Source: Planctomycetales bacterium 71-10
Lineage (GTDB): Bacteria > Planctomycetota > Planctomycetia > Isosphaerales > Isosphaeraceae
DNA: 64,000 bases
NCBI GenBank assembly: GCA_001898385.1
Contig: MKTT01000087.1
Location: 1 to 64,000 of the forward strand
Reading direction: 5' to 3'
Positions 52,266 to 59,948 of this stretch are shown here, one piece after another. A program made the translations under genes and the position numbers. Within the stretch, counting starts at the first letter, position 1. Every line of letters begins with the position of its first letter. Under the pieces are notes generated by a model that saw only the letters and a program-made list of their open reading frames with translations, was not told the origin of the DNA and made no database searches.

Positions 52266-52428
52266 CCCCCTGCCCCTCTCAACCCGTGGGATCGGTCGGA
52301 CGTGACGTCGGAGGCCGCCTTCGCAGGGGGCCGCCCCCGTTCTACGGCATCCGCGGCCCGCGTTCGAGGGCGTGCCGGCCGCCCGGCCCGCGCCCGCGGC
52401 CGGGTGCCCCTTTAGAACTTGGCAGTTG

Positions 52429-53517
52429 TCAAGCGGCCCAGAGGTGATGCCACTCGGGTTGGTCGGCGAGGGCGACGAGCTCGACGAGGGGGCCGACGTG
52501 TTCCACACGCCAGCGGGCTCCGGTCCGTTTCATTCGGCGGTTGACCAGCTGCTTGATCGCCCCTTCGACCATGCCACTGCCGATCGAGCGGCCTCGGGAG
52601 AGTCGGGCGGCGTAGTCGAGGCGGGTCGGGTGCGACGCCAGATAGGCCGACAGTCCGCGCAGCGGTTCGCCGTCGGAGCCCTCGGGCAGCTCGGCGAACA
52701 GGCCGGCGATCCAGCGGTCGAGGCCGCGCTTCCCCGCGGCCGGCAGGACGGCGACGCCCGCCTCGCGATGCGTCGCCGCGGCGGCCGGGTCGGCCCAGGT
52801 CGCCTTGATCGCGCCGCCTATGTGCTCGACGGCGTGGAAGACGTCGAGCACGCCTTCGGCCTGCGGCAGGACCTCGTCGGCGAGGTTCCAGATCCATTCG
52901 GTGCCATCGCCGAGCACGGTCGCGTCGGCGATGGTCGTCGCCTCCAGGCGGTCGGCCTCGCGGCGGACCCGCTTCGCGAACTCCTCGGCCTCCTCGACGG
53001 CCGCGACCACCGCGTGGAACGAGGGCTCGGGGAGCTCGCGATCGGCCCACTCCTCGACCGGCGTCGGCCCGCCGGATTCGCGGCGGGCGAGGATCGCGAC
53101 CTTGACGTCGCGCCAGCCGCCGGTGGTCGGGACCTTGCCGGCGTCGACCTCCAACTCGACGGCCCCGGCCGCCACGGCGAACCGGCCGGCGTCGCGACGC
53201 GACGGGCGGGCCTCGGCGGCGCGACGGGCCGCGGCGTGGGTCGCGCGGCGGATCACGTCGTCGTCGGGGGCCCAGCCGAGCATTTCGCCCATCAGCCGCT
53301 GGGCCCGCGCGAACGAGTCGTGGACGCCGGCCAGGACGGCCATCCGCTCGCCGCCGGGGCTCAGCAGGCCCGTCACGCCGAGCGCCTCGTCGGCCGGGAA
53401 CGAGCCGCCGCCGGCGGTCGCGACGTAGGCCCGCTCCAGCCGGATCGGCCCGGCGGCCGTCAGGAGCCGCCGCGACCGCCGCCCCTTCGACCTGGCCCCG
53501 GCCGGCCGTTTTGGGGG
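52429..53517 (-). CDS. ISKra4-like transposase, catalytic frame
   Basis: This is the -1 frame continuing the N-terminal ORF, about 362 residues to the stop at 52429. The DDE-type acidic residues are in ELEVDAGKVPTTGGWRDVKV, VLGDGTEWIWNL and GSGMVEGAIKQL. VLDVFHAVEHIGGAIKATWA and NRRMKRTGARW are typical of the ISKra4 family. It has no start codon of its own; the frame runs open far upstream into the sigma/kinase genes only as a shadow. Together the two frames would give about 434 residues, close to normal. Confidence 0.8.
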   Translation of the reverse strand, partial: PPKRPAGARSKGRRSRRLLTAAGPIRLERAYVATAGGGSFPADEALGVTGLLSPGGERMAVLAGVHDSFARAQRLMGEMLGWAPDDDVIRRATHAAARRAAEARPSRRDAGRFAVAAGAVELEVDAGKVPTTGGWRDVKVAILARRESGGPTPVEEWADRELPEPSFHAVVAAVEEAEEFAKRVRREADRLEATTIADATVLGDGTEWIWNLADEVLPQAEGVLDVFHAVEHIGGAIKATWADPAAAATHREAGVAVLPAAGKRGLDRWIAGLFAELPEGSDGEPLRGLSAYLASHPTRLDYAARLSRGRSIGSGMVEGAIKQLVNRRMKRTGARWRVEHVGPLVELVALADQPEWHHLWAA

Positions 53518-53732
53518 GCGTCGACCTCGGCGACGCGACGCCGCAAGGCCTCCTCCAACGCCGAAGCGGTCAGCTTCCGCCCCTTCGCCACGGCCTCGGC
53601 CTCGCACGCCGCCAGGACCGTCCCGTGCGGGGCCTCCAACGCCGTCCGCTTCAGGTCCGAGACCATCGCCAACGCCTGCTCGATCAGCAGCCGTTCCGAC
53701 TCGTCCTCGTACTCGATCGTCAGTGTTGGCAT
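53460..53732 (-). CDS. ISKra4-like transposase, N-terminal frame
   Basis: This 90-residue ORF has an ATG 55 bases inside the IS right end. MPTLTIEYEDESERL and LEAPHGTVLAACE are typical starts of ISKra4-family transposases, which normally continue in one reading frame to about 450 residues. Here the frame closes at 53460 and the rest lies in the -1 frame. The overlap contains a C6A4 run (53518-53509). Either a programmed -1 shift makes the full protein or the copy carries a frameshift mutation. Confidence 0.75.
   Translation of the reverse strand: MPTLTIEYEDESERLLIEQALAMVSDLKRTALEAPHGTVLAACEAEAVAKGRKLTASALEEALRRRVAEVDAPQNGRPGPGRRGGGRGGS
53509..53518 (-). promoter_or_regulatory. C6A4 run at the transposase frame junction
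   Basis: On the minus strand CCCCCCAAAA lies where the two transposase frames overlap (53460-53518). A -1 step here joins them. A Pro codon in the C run can slip without mismatch; the AAA part is less clear as a classical slippery heptamer. Confidence 0.45.
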
Positions 53733-53941
53733 GGCGGCCCCTCCCTGTTGCGAACGACGGCGACTCCTTCGCCATCATCCCGCAATCCCGCCAAATTCTA
53801 AAGGGGCACCCCCGCGGCCGGACGGCTTGCCAACGGCGACGGCCGCCGGTTAGCCTGGGGTGGTCCCGCGCCGTGTCGAGGCGGCGAGCAGGATTCGGGA
53901 CGGATGCCGGGCGACGGCCCGGCTGGCTCAGGAGGCGAAAC

Positions 53942-54550
53942 ATGTCGGTCGGCGACCCTTCGGTCCGGGGAGAGAGCCAGCTGGCCGACTTCCTGCGGCG
54001 GATCCAGCAGGGGGACGAGGGGGCGGCCCGCGAGCTGCTCCAGCGGTATGAGCCGGAGGTCCGGCTGGTCGTGCGCCGGCAACTCCCCCGGCTGCTCCGC
54101 TCGCGGTTCGACTCGCTGGACTTCCTCCAGAGCGTCTGGGGGAGCTTCTTCCGCCGGATGCGCGACGCGCCCACCGACTTCGAAGATTCGCGGCACCTTG
54201 TCGCCTTCCTGGCGCGGGCTGCGAAGAACAAGGTGATCGACGAGTACCGTCGCGCCGCCAGCCTGAAGAACGACATGCATCGCGAGGAGCCCCTCTGGGC
54301 CGACGGCAATCGGCCCCGGGAGGTCGCCGACCCGATTGACTCGCCCAGCGAGGTGGCCCAGGCCCACGAGGCGTACGACCGCCTGCATGCGCTGCTGCCC
54401 CTCGAGCGCCGGAACATGCTGGAATTGAAGGCGCAGGGGCTGTCGAGCAAGGACATCGGCGATCGCCTGGGCGTCAGCGAGCGGACGGTCCAGAGGGTGC
54501 TGGAAGACCTGAGGCGGCGCGTGGAGTCGGAGTGGGAGCCGGCCGGATGA
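53942..54550 (+). CDS. ECF-type sigma factor coupled to a kinase gene
   Basis: This 202-residue sigma factor has region 2 (LLQRYEPEVRLVVRRQL, FDSLDFLQSVWGSFF, HLVAFLARAAKNKVIDEYRR) and region 4 (LLPLERRNMLELKAQGLSSKDIGDRLGVSERTVQRVL). The family is the planctomycete ECF group encoded next to Ser/Thr kinases. Its stop overlaps the kinase start (ATGA), so the kinase probably regulates it, perhaps by phosphorylation, although this is inferred. No anti-sigma factor gene is adjacent. Confidence 0.9.
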   Translation: MSVGDPSVRGESQLADFLRRIQQGDEGAARELLQRYEPEVRLVVRRQLPRLLRSRFDSLDFLQSVWGSFFRRMRDAPTDFEDSRHLVAFLARAAKNKVIDEYRRAASLKNDMHREEPLWADGNRPREVADPIDSPSEVAQAHEAYDRLHALLPLERRNMLELKAQGLSSKDIGDRLGVSERTVQRVLEDLRRRVESEWEPAG

Positions 54551-57500
54551 GCGTTGGCGCCTGGGGGCGCACGTGGGAGGACGCCTCGACCCCCTCCGCG
54601 GCGCGCCTCACACGACGATACGAGCAGGCCTGGCGCGAGGCCGAGGCCACGGGCTCGCGCCCGGACCCTCGCTCGTTCCTCGCCGGCTGGCCCGAGCCCG
54701 GGGGGTTCCCCGGCGCCCGCCTGGCCCTCCTGCGCACCGACATGTCGCTCCGCTGGGAGTCCGGCCAGCGCGCCTCGGCCGAGTGGTACGCCGGCCGCTT
54801 CCCCGAGCTGGGCGAGGACACCGTCGTCGCGCTGATCTACGAGGAATTCTGCCTGCTCGAAGAGGCCGGCGAGGCCCCCGGCGTCGACGCCTTCCTCGCC
54901 CGCTACTCCGCCTTCGCCGAGCCGCTGCGGCGCGTGCTCGACATCCACAACCTGGTGGGGACCGCCTCCACCTCCGACCTCCCCGGCGAGTCCACCTCGC
55001 TCGGCCCCCTCCCGCGCGACGACCGCCCGAAGTTCCCCGAGGCGGGCGACGCCGTCGCCGGGTTCCAGCTCGTCGAGGAGCTGGGCCGCGGCTCGTTCGC
55101 CCGCGTCTTCCTCGCCCGCGAGACCCAGCTAGGCGACCGCGCCGTCGCCCTGAAGGTGAGCCTCCGGGGCTCGCGCGAGCCCCAGACCCTGGCGCGGCTC
55201 CAGCACACCCACATCGTCCCGGTCCACTCCCACAGCGTCGACCCGGCGACCGGGATGCACGTCCTCTGCATGCCCTACTTCGGCCGCGTCACGCTCGGCC
55301 GCCTGCTGTCCGAGGTGGCGCGCGAGGGGGCCGACTCGCCGCCGACCGGGGCCGACCTCGTCGCCGCCCTCGACCGCCTGGAGCCGGCCGACGGCGCGGC
55401 CTCGGCCCCCTCGCCCAACCGCCAGGAGCTGGCCGCCCGCCCCTTCGCCCGCGCCCTGGCCTGGTGGGGCGCCCGGCTGGCCGAGGCCCTGGCCCACGCC
55501 CACCGGCGAGGCGTCCTCCACCGCGACGTCAAGCCGTCGAACGTCCTGATCGCCGCCGACGGCACCCCCATGCTCCTCGACTTCAACCTCGCGCACGAGC
55601 AGATCGCCGCCGACGAGACGGGCGGCGGGGCGAGCCTGGGGGGGACGGTCGACTACATGGCCCCGGAGCACCTGGAGGCCCTGGCCGACGCCCGCGGCGA
55701 CCTGGTCGACGCCCGCTCCGACGTCTTCTCGATGGGCGTCCTGCTGTATGAGGGCCTGCTGGGCGTCAAGCCGTTCGAGCCCCCCCCGAAGGCGGCCTCC
55801 GTCTTGGAATCGCTCCTGGACGCGGCCGACGCCCGCCGCGGCGACCCCCGCGCCCTGTTCCCCCCGTCGGCCGACCTCCCCGCGCCCCTCCGTGCCGTCC
55901 TGCTGCGCTGCCTCGCCCCCGACCCGGCCGACCGCTACCGCACGGCCGCCGACCTGGCCGAGGACCTCCAGGCCGTCGCCGACGACCTGCCGCTGGCCTT
56001 CGCCCGCGAGCCGCTCTGGAGTCGCCTGGCCCGTCGCGCGCGCAGGAACCGCCTGCGCTTCGCCACCGCCGCCGTCGTCCTGGTCTCTTGCGCCGCCGCC
56101 GGTGCCGCCGCGATCAACCTGAACATCGAGCGAGCCGGCCGTCGCACCGAGGCCGAGCAGCGCCTCCAGCGCGGCGACGAGCTGATGCGCAAGCGCGAGT
56201 TCGACAAGGCGCTCGTCCAGTTCGAGGCCGCCTTGAAGTTCGCCGAGGGGCCGCCCGAGGGGTTCCTCGGCCGGATCTTCGACTGGCGCAACCTCCGCGA
56301 CCTGGCGGAGCGCGTGCGCGTCGGCCTGGCCGAGCCCGACGCCCACTCCGACCTGGAGCGACAGGAGGAGACCGCCAAGGAGAAGGTGCGGCTCGCCCGC
56401 CGCTCGGCCGCCATGCGCGAGCACGCCGAGCGGATCCACCGCGAGTCCGAGGGGCTGCGCATGCGGTTCATCGGGCTCGTCGAGGGCCGGTCCGCCGCCG
56501 TCGAGACGCTCCTCGGCCTGCTGAAGCCGTTCTACGTCCTGGGCCCCCAGGACTGGACCAGGCTCGACCACAACCTGAGCATGCTCGACGCCGACGAGCG
56601 CGCCCGGCTCCGGGCCGAGGTCGACGAGCTGATGTTCCTCTGGACCGTCGGCGTCGAGCGGGCCGTCGACCCGGCGCACCCGGAGGCCGCGGCGCGGATC
56701 GCCGCGGCCGTCGACGTCTGCGACAAGGCCCTCAAGTTCGCCGGCCGCGACGGCCCCTGGCTCGAGCTGCGGGCCCGCCTCCTGCGCAAGGGGGGCGCCG
56801 AGGCGGCCGTCGGGCCCGCCCGGCCCGCCCCCCGCGACGAGCGCTCCGCCCTGGCCTGCTTCCAGTGGGGCCTGCTCCACTCCGCGAGCCGCGACTCCGA
56901 GGGCGCCATCGAATGGCTCCAGCGGGCGGTCCGCATCGATTGGTCCAACTACTGGTATCAGTTCTACCTGGGCTTCCTGGAGGACGACTTCGGCCTGGAG
57001 GCCGAGGCGCTCGTCCAGTACGACGTGGCCGCCGCCGTGAAGCCCGACTCCCCCTGGGTCCTCTTCAGCCGCGCCCGCCTGTTCCACAAGAAAGGGGCCT
57101 GGGATCAGGCCCGCGAGGACATGGAGCGGGCCCTGGCGATGCTGGGGGGGCGGCCCGAGTCGATCCGGATCCGCCTGGAGCTGGGCTACGTCCACCAGGC
57201 GATGGGCGACTTCCCCCGCGCCCGCGCCCGCTATGCAGAGGTCCTGTCCGCCGCCCCCGACGGCCCGTTCGCCCGCGCCGCGCGCCTGAACCTGGCGAAC
57301 ATCGCCGCCGAGTCGGGCGACGTCGCCGGGGCGCTGGCCGGGTTCGACGAACTCCTGGAGACCGACCCGGGCGACGCCCCCGCGCGGCTCAGCCGCGCCC
57401 TGCTCGACCTGCGGCTGGGCCGGGCCGCCTCGGCGTCCTCGTCGCTCGACATCCTGGTCGATCGCGTGCGTCGCGACGTGGAGCGGGGCGACCTGCTGGC

Positions 57501-58446
57501 GACCCGGGCCGTGGTCCGGATGATGCTGGGCCGCGCCGACGAGGCGGTCGAGGACGCCCGGGCCGCCCGCCGGATCGACCCCACGCCGGCCCGCGACCGC
57601 CTCGTCGCCCGGGCGCTCCTGGCCGCCGGCCGCGTCGAAGAACTCCAGCTCGACGACCCGGGCCAGGCGGACCTGTTCCCCCTGGGCGGCCCGCGGCTGC
57701 GGGCCGACCTGGCCGCCGCCGAGCGCAAGCTCGCCGCGGCCGCGCCGGACGGCCCCGAGTCCGCCTATCGCGCCCGGCTGACGCGGGCGGCGATCCTCTC
57801 GGCGCTGGGGCGGCACGCCGGGGCGACGAAGGCCGTCCGCGGCGCCCTGGCCGCATCGAACGGCAGCTCCGCCGACGCCCACCTGGTCGCCGCCCGCATC
57901 GCCCGCCGCGCCTCCGAGCCGCGCGAGGCCATGCGGCAGGCCGAGGCCGGCCTGAGGCTCGACCCCGACGACCCCGCCCTGCTGGAACTCCGCGGCTCGT
58001 TGCGGTCCGAGGCGGGCGACCCGGCCTCCGCGCTGGGCGACCTGGACCTGGCGTCGGCCCGCTCCGACTCGGCCTCCGCCCACGCCGCGCGGGCCGCGAC
58101 CCTCCGGGCCCTCGGGGACCTCGACTCGGCCATCCGCGAGTGGTCGCAGGCCATCCGTCGCGACCCCGAGTCGCCCCACGCCTACATCGGCCGCGCCCGC
58201 AGCTGCCTCGACCGTCCGGAGCCGCTCTACGGCCCGGCGCTGGTCGACCTGGAACAGGCCGCCTCGTGGTCTCGCGACGACTTCGCCGCCGAGGTCGGCG
58301 TGGTGTCGGCCTACGCCCGCTGCCTGCGGGCGCATCCCGACCGCCTCCCCCGATGGCTCACCTTCGTCCGTCGCGCCGCCGACCACGCCTGGACCCGCGC
58401 CCGACCCTGGGCCCAGATCCTCGCCACGGCCGCCCGGGCGACCTGA
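54547..58446 (+). CDS. Membrane Ser/Thr protein kinase with TPR region, DFN in place of DFG
   Basis: This 1299-residue protein has an N-terminal acidic helical region, then a Hanks-type kinase domain: GRGSFARV (residue 180), VALKV (Lys203), HRDVKPSN (Asp327) and LLDFNLA (Asp345, with Asn in place of the usual Gly of DFG), MAPEHLE. A membrane segment lies at about residues 503-523. The last 770 residues hold many TPR-like helix pairs (for example ALVQYDVAAAVKPDSPW, GYVHQAMGDFPRARARY). It overlaps the ECF sigma gene, the usual planctomycete ECF/kinase pairing. The kinase probably senses outside ligands through its TPR part. Confidence 0.9.
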   Translation: MSVGAWGRTWEDASTPSAARLTRRYEQAWREAEATGSRPDPRSFLAGWPEPGGFPGARLALLRTDMSLRWESGQRASAEWYAGRFPELGEDTVVALIYEEFCLLEEAGEAPGVDAFLARYSAFAEPLRRVLDIHNLVGTASTSDLPGESTSLGPLPRDDRPKFPEAGDAVAGFQLVEELGRGSFARVFLARETQLGDRAVALKVSLRGSREPQTLARLQHTHIVPVHSHSVDPATGMHVLCMPYFGRVTLGRLLSEVAREGADSPPTGADLVAALDRLEPADGAASAPSPNRQELAARPFARALAWWGARLAEALAHAHRRGVLHRDVKPSNVLIAADGTPMLLDFNLAHEQIAADETGGGASLGGTVDYMAPEHLEALADARGDLVDARSDVFSMGVLLYEGLLGVKPFEPPPKAASVLESLLDAADARRGDPRALFPPSADLPAPLRAVLLRCLAPDPADRYRTAADLAEDLQAVADDLPLAFAREPLWSRLARRARRNRLRFATAAVVLVSCAAAGAAAINLNIERAGRRTEAEQRLQRGDELMRKREFDKALVQFEAALKFAEGPPEGFLGRIFDWRNLRDLAERVRVGLAEPDAHSDLERQEETAKEKVRLARRSAAMREHAERIHRESEGLRMRFIGLVEGRSAAVETLLGLLKPFYVLGPQDWTRLDHNLSMLDADERARLRAEVDELMFLWTVGVERAVDPAHPEAAARIAAAVDVCDKALKFAGRDGPWLELRARLLRKGGAEAAVGPARPAPRDERSALACFQWGLLHSASRDSEGAIEWLQRAVRIDWSNYWYQFYLGFLEDDFGLEAEALVQYDVAAAVKPDSPWVLFSRARLFHKKGAWDQAREDMERALAMLGGRPESIRIRLELGYVHQAMGDFPRARARYAEVLSAAPDGPFARAARLNLANIAAESGDVAGALAGFDELLETDPGDAPARLSRALLDLRLGRAASASSSLDILVDRVRRDVERGDLLATRAVVRMMLGRADEAVEDARAARRIDPTPARDRLVARALLAAGRVEELQLDDPGQADLFPLGGPRLRADLAAAERKLAAAAPDGPESAYRARLTRAAILSALGRHAGATKAVRGALAASNGSSADAHLVAARIARRASEPREAMRQAEAGLRLDPDDPALLELRGSLRSEAGDPASALGDLDLASARSDSASAHAARAATLRALGDLDSAIREWSQAIRRDPESPHAYIGRARSCLDRPEPLYGPALVDLEQAASWSRDDFAAEVGVVSAYARCLRAHPDRLPRWLTFVRRAADHAWTRARPWAQILATAARAT

Positions 58447-58828
58447 CGCGGGCGGCCTTCCTCTCTCTCCCGCCGGCGAGAGCCGCCAGGTTTCAGGAGG
58501 TGCGAGGGGGGTGGTCCGGGCGGTGTCACGCGACGGGGGGTTGAGCCGGGGATTGCGACCTGTCCTCACCGGCCGGTTCAAGCGGGACGGCGGCCGGCAT
58601 GGGAGGCCCTCGATCGATGGACTCAGGGGGACGCTGCGCCACGCCCCCAGCCTCCACCACCCCCGCCGCCGGCGAAAGGGGATGTCGCATCTCCCGGCTA
58701 AACCCCGTGTCGGGCGACACCGGCCCGGCCACTGTCCCCGATCGATCCCGGTGGTGTTCGGCGAGGAGTGTCACAAAAGCCGTCTCCTTCCCCTGGGCTG
58801 TAACGCCACATTTTCTCACCGTTCACTC
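58447..58828. other. Non-coding interval between convergent kinase and esterase genes
   Basis: 382 bases with the hairpin above and no supported gene. Overlapping ORFs on both strands lack ribosome sites and family features. Confidence 0.4.
58451..58487. terminator. Imperfect hairpin after the kinase gene
   Basis: GGCGGC (58451-58456) pairs with GCCGCC (58482-58487), with an inner CTCTC/GAGAG pairing. It lies five bases after the stop codon. Confidence 0.4.
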
Positions 58829-59758
58829 TCACTTCGCCGGCCTCAACTGCTCGTCGAACCAGTCGGCGAACAGCGAGAGGTCCTTGTCGAGCGTCGGCAT
58901 GGCGTGGCCGAGGCCGGGGCGGACCTCCAGCTTGTGCTTCACGCCGGCCTGGTCGAGCCTGGCGGCGAAGGTCTGCGACTGCTGGAGCGGGACGAGCTCG
59001 TCGGCGTCGCCGTGGATGATGAAGGTGGGGGCGTCGTCGGGCGAGACCTGGGCGATGGGGGAGATCGCGCGGGCCTTCTCGCGGAGGCGGGCGTCGTCGG
59101 CGATCGGGACCCAGAGCATGGTCTTCGGGTCCAGCTCGCGGTAGTCGAACGCGGCGCGGAAGGGGGGCAGGTGGTCGGTCGGGTGGATGCGCTCCATCCC
59201 CGGGCCGCCCCAGCCCAGGAAGTCGGTCGGCGGGAAGAAGCAGGCGACGGCCTGCACGCGGCTGGACTCGCGGTCGACGGGGTCGGCGGCCGAGGGGTCG
59301 CCCGGCGTGCCGGCGGTGCCGAGCATCAGCGACAGGTGGCCCCCCGCCGACGCGCCGTAGACGCCCAGCCGGTCCGGGTCGACGCCGTAATCCTTCGCAT
59401 GATGCCGGACGAACCGCACGGCGCGGTTGACGTCGCCGACGATCTCGTCGACCTGGAACCGCGGCTGGCAGCCGTGGACGACGGCGAAGACGGTGTACCC
59501 GCGGTCGACCAGCGGCTTGAAGATCGGCGGCTGGATCATGTCGTGCGAGGAGACGAAGCCGCCGCTCGCCATCAGGAGGACGCCGACGCCCTTCGCCCCA
59601 GTCTTCGGCGCGATCACGTCCATCGTCAGCGCGGTGCCGTACTTCCGGCCGTACACGACGTCGGATTTGCGGTCGTACCCGGGCTCGTCGCCGCGGGCGG
59701 AGAGGCCGAGGATCAGGAGGAGGGAGGCGAGGCCGAAGCAGGCTCGTCGCGAGTTCAT
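58829..59758 (-). CDS. Secreted alpha/beta-hydrolase (BD-FAE/acetyl-esterase-like)
   Basis: This 309-residue protein has a signal peptide (CFGLASLLLILGLSARG). LLMASGGFVSSHDM then VVHGCQPRF form the oxyanion part, GASAGGHLSLML contains the nucleophile Ser, HGDADELVPLQQS the Asp and GLGHAMP the His of the triad. It probably removes acyl groups from plant or microbial polysaccharides, like bacterial feruloyl or acetyl esterases. The ATG was chosen just before the signal peptide. It is divergent from the ClpV-like gene. Confidence 0.85.
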   Translation of the reverse strand: MNSRRACFGLASLLLILGLSARGDEPGYDRKSDVVYGRKYGTALTMDVIAPKTGAKGVGVLLMASGGFVSSHDMIQPPIFKPLVDRGYTVFAVVHGCQPRFQVDEIVGDVNRAVRFVRHHAKDYGVDPDRLGVYGASAGGHLSLMLGTAGTPGDPSAADPVDRESSRVQAVACFFPPTDFLGWGGPGMERIHPTDHLPPFRAAFDYRELDPKTMLWVPIADDARLREKARAISPIAQVSPDDAPTFIIHGDADELVPLQQSQTFAARLDQAGVKHKLEVRPGLGHAMPTLDKDLSLFADWFDEQLRPAK

Positions 59759-59948
59759 CGATGCACCTCGTAAGGTCCGTCGGGAGGGATCGTACACGTT
59801 CCGGACGTTCGGAAGTCGGGCGGACACGAATCCCGACGGTTCCGTAGCTTTTGTTGTTGGCACCGAAATCGGGCCGTCGTTACGATCCAGGCGACCGGAG
59901 CCGACCCGTGCGCGAATGCGTTGGAAAGCGTCTCAGGGAGCCGTCGCG

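Larger units (their letters stand above)
52402..53811 (-). mobile_element. Complete ISKra4-like insertion sequence with target duplication
   Basis: The 1410-bp element has imperfect 25-bp terminal inverted repeats beginning GGGTGCCCC (52402-52426 and 53787-53811; 22 of 25 match) and is flanked by the 8-bp direct repeat CCGCGGCC (52394-52401 and 53812-53819). It encodes one transposase split over two frames. The clean ends and duplication indicate a recent insertion between the glycosidase-like gene and the ECF sigma gene, without damage to either. Confidence 0.85.

Noticed and set aside
55129-58581. 1150-residue minus-strand ORF opposite the kinase gene
   Set aside because: It is an antisense shadow; the kinase motifs on the plus strand are complete.
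59855-59885. Possible sigma-54 promoter (TTGGCACC...) before the ClpV-like gene
   Set aside because: The GG at -24 is present but GG replaces the needed GC at -12, and no enhancer site or activator is near.
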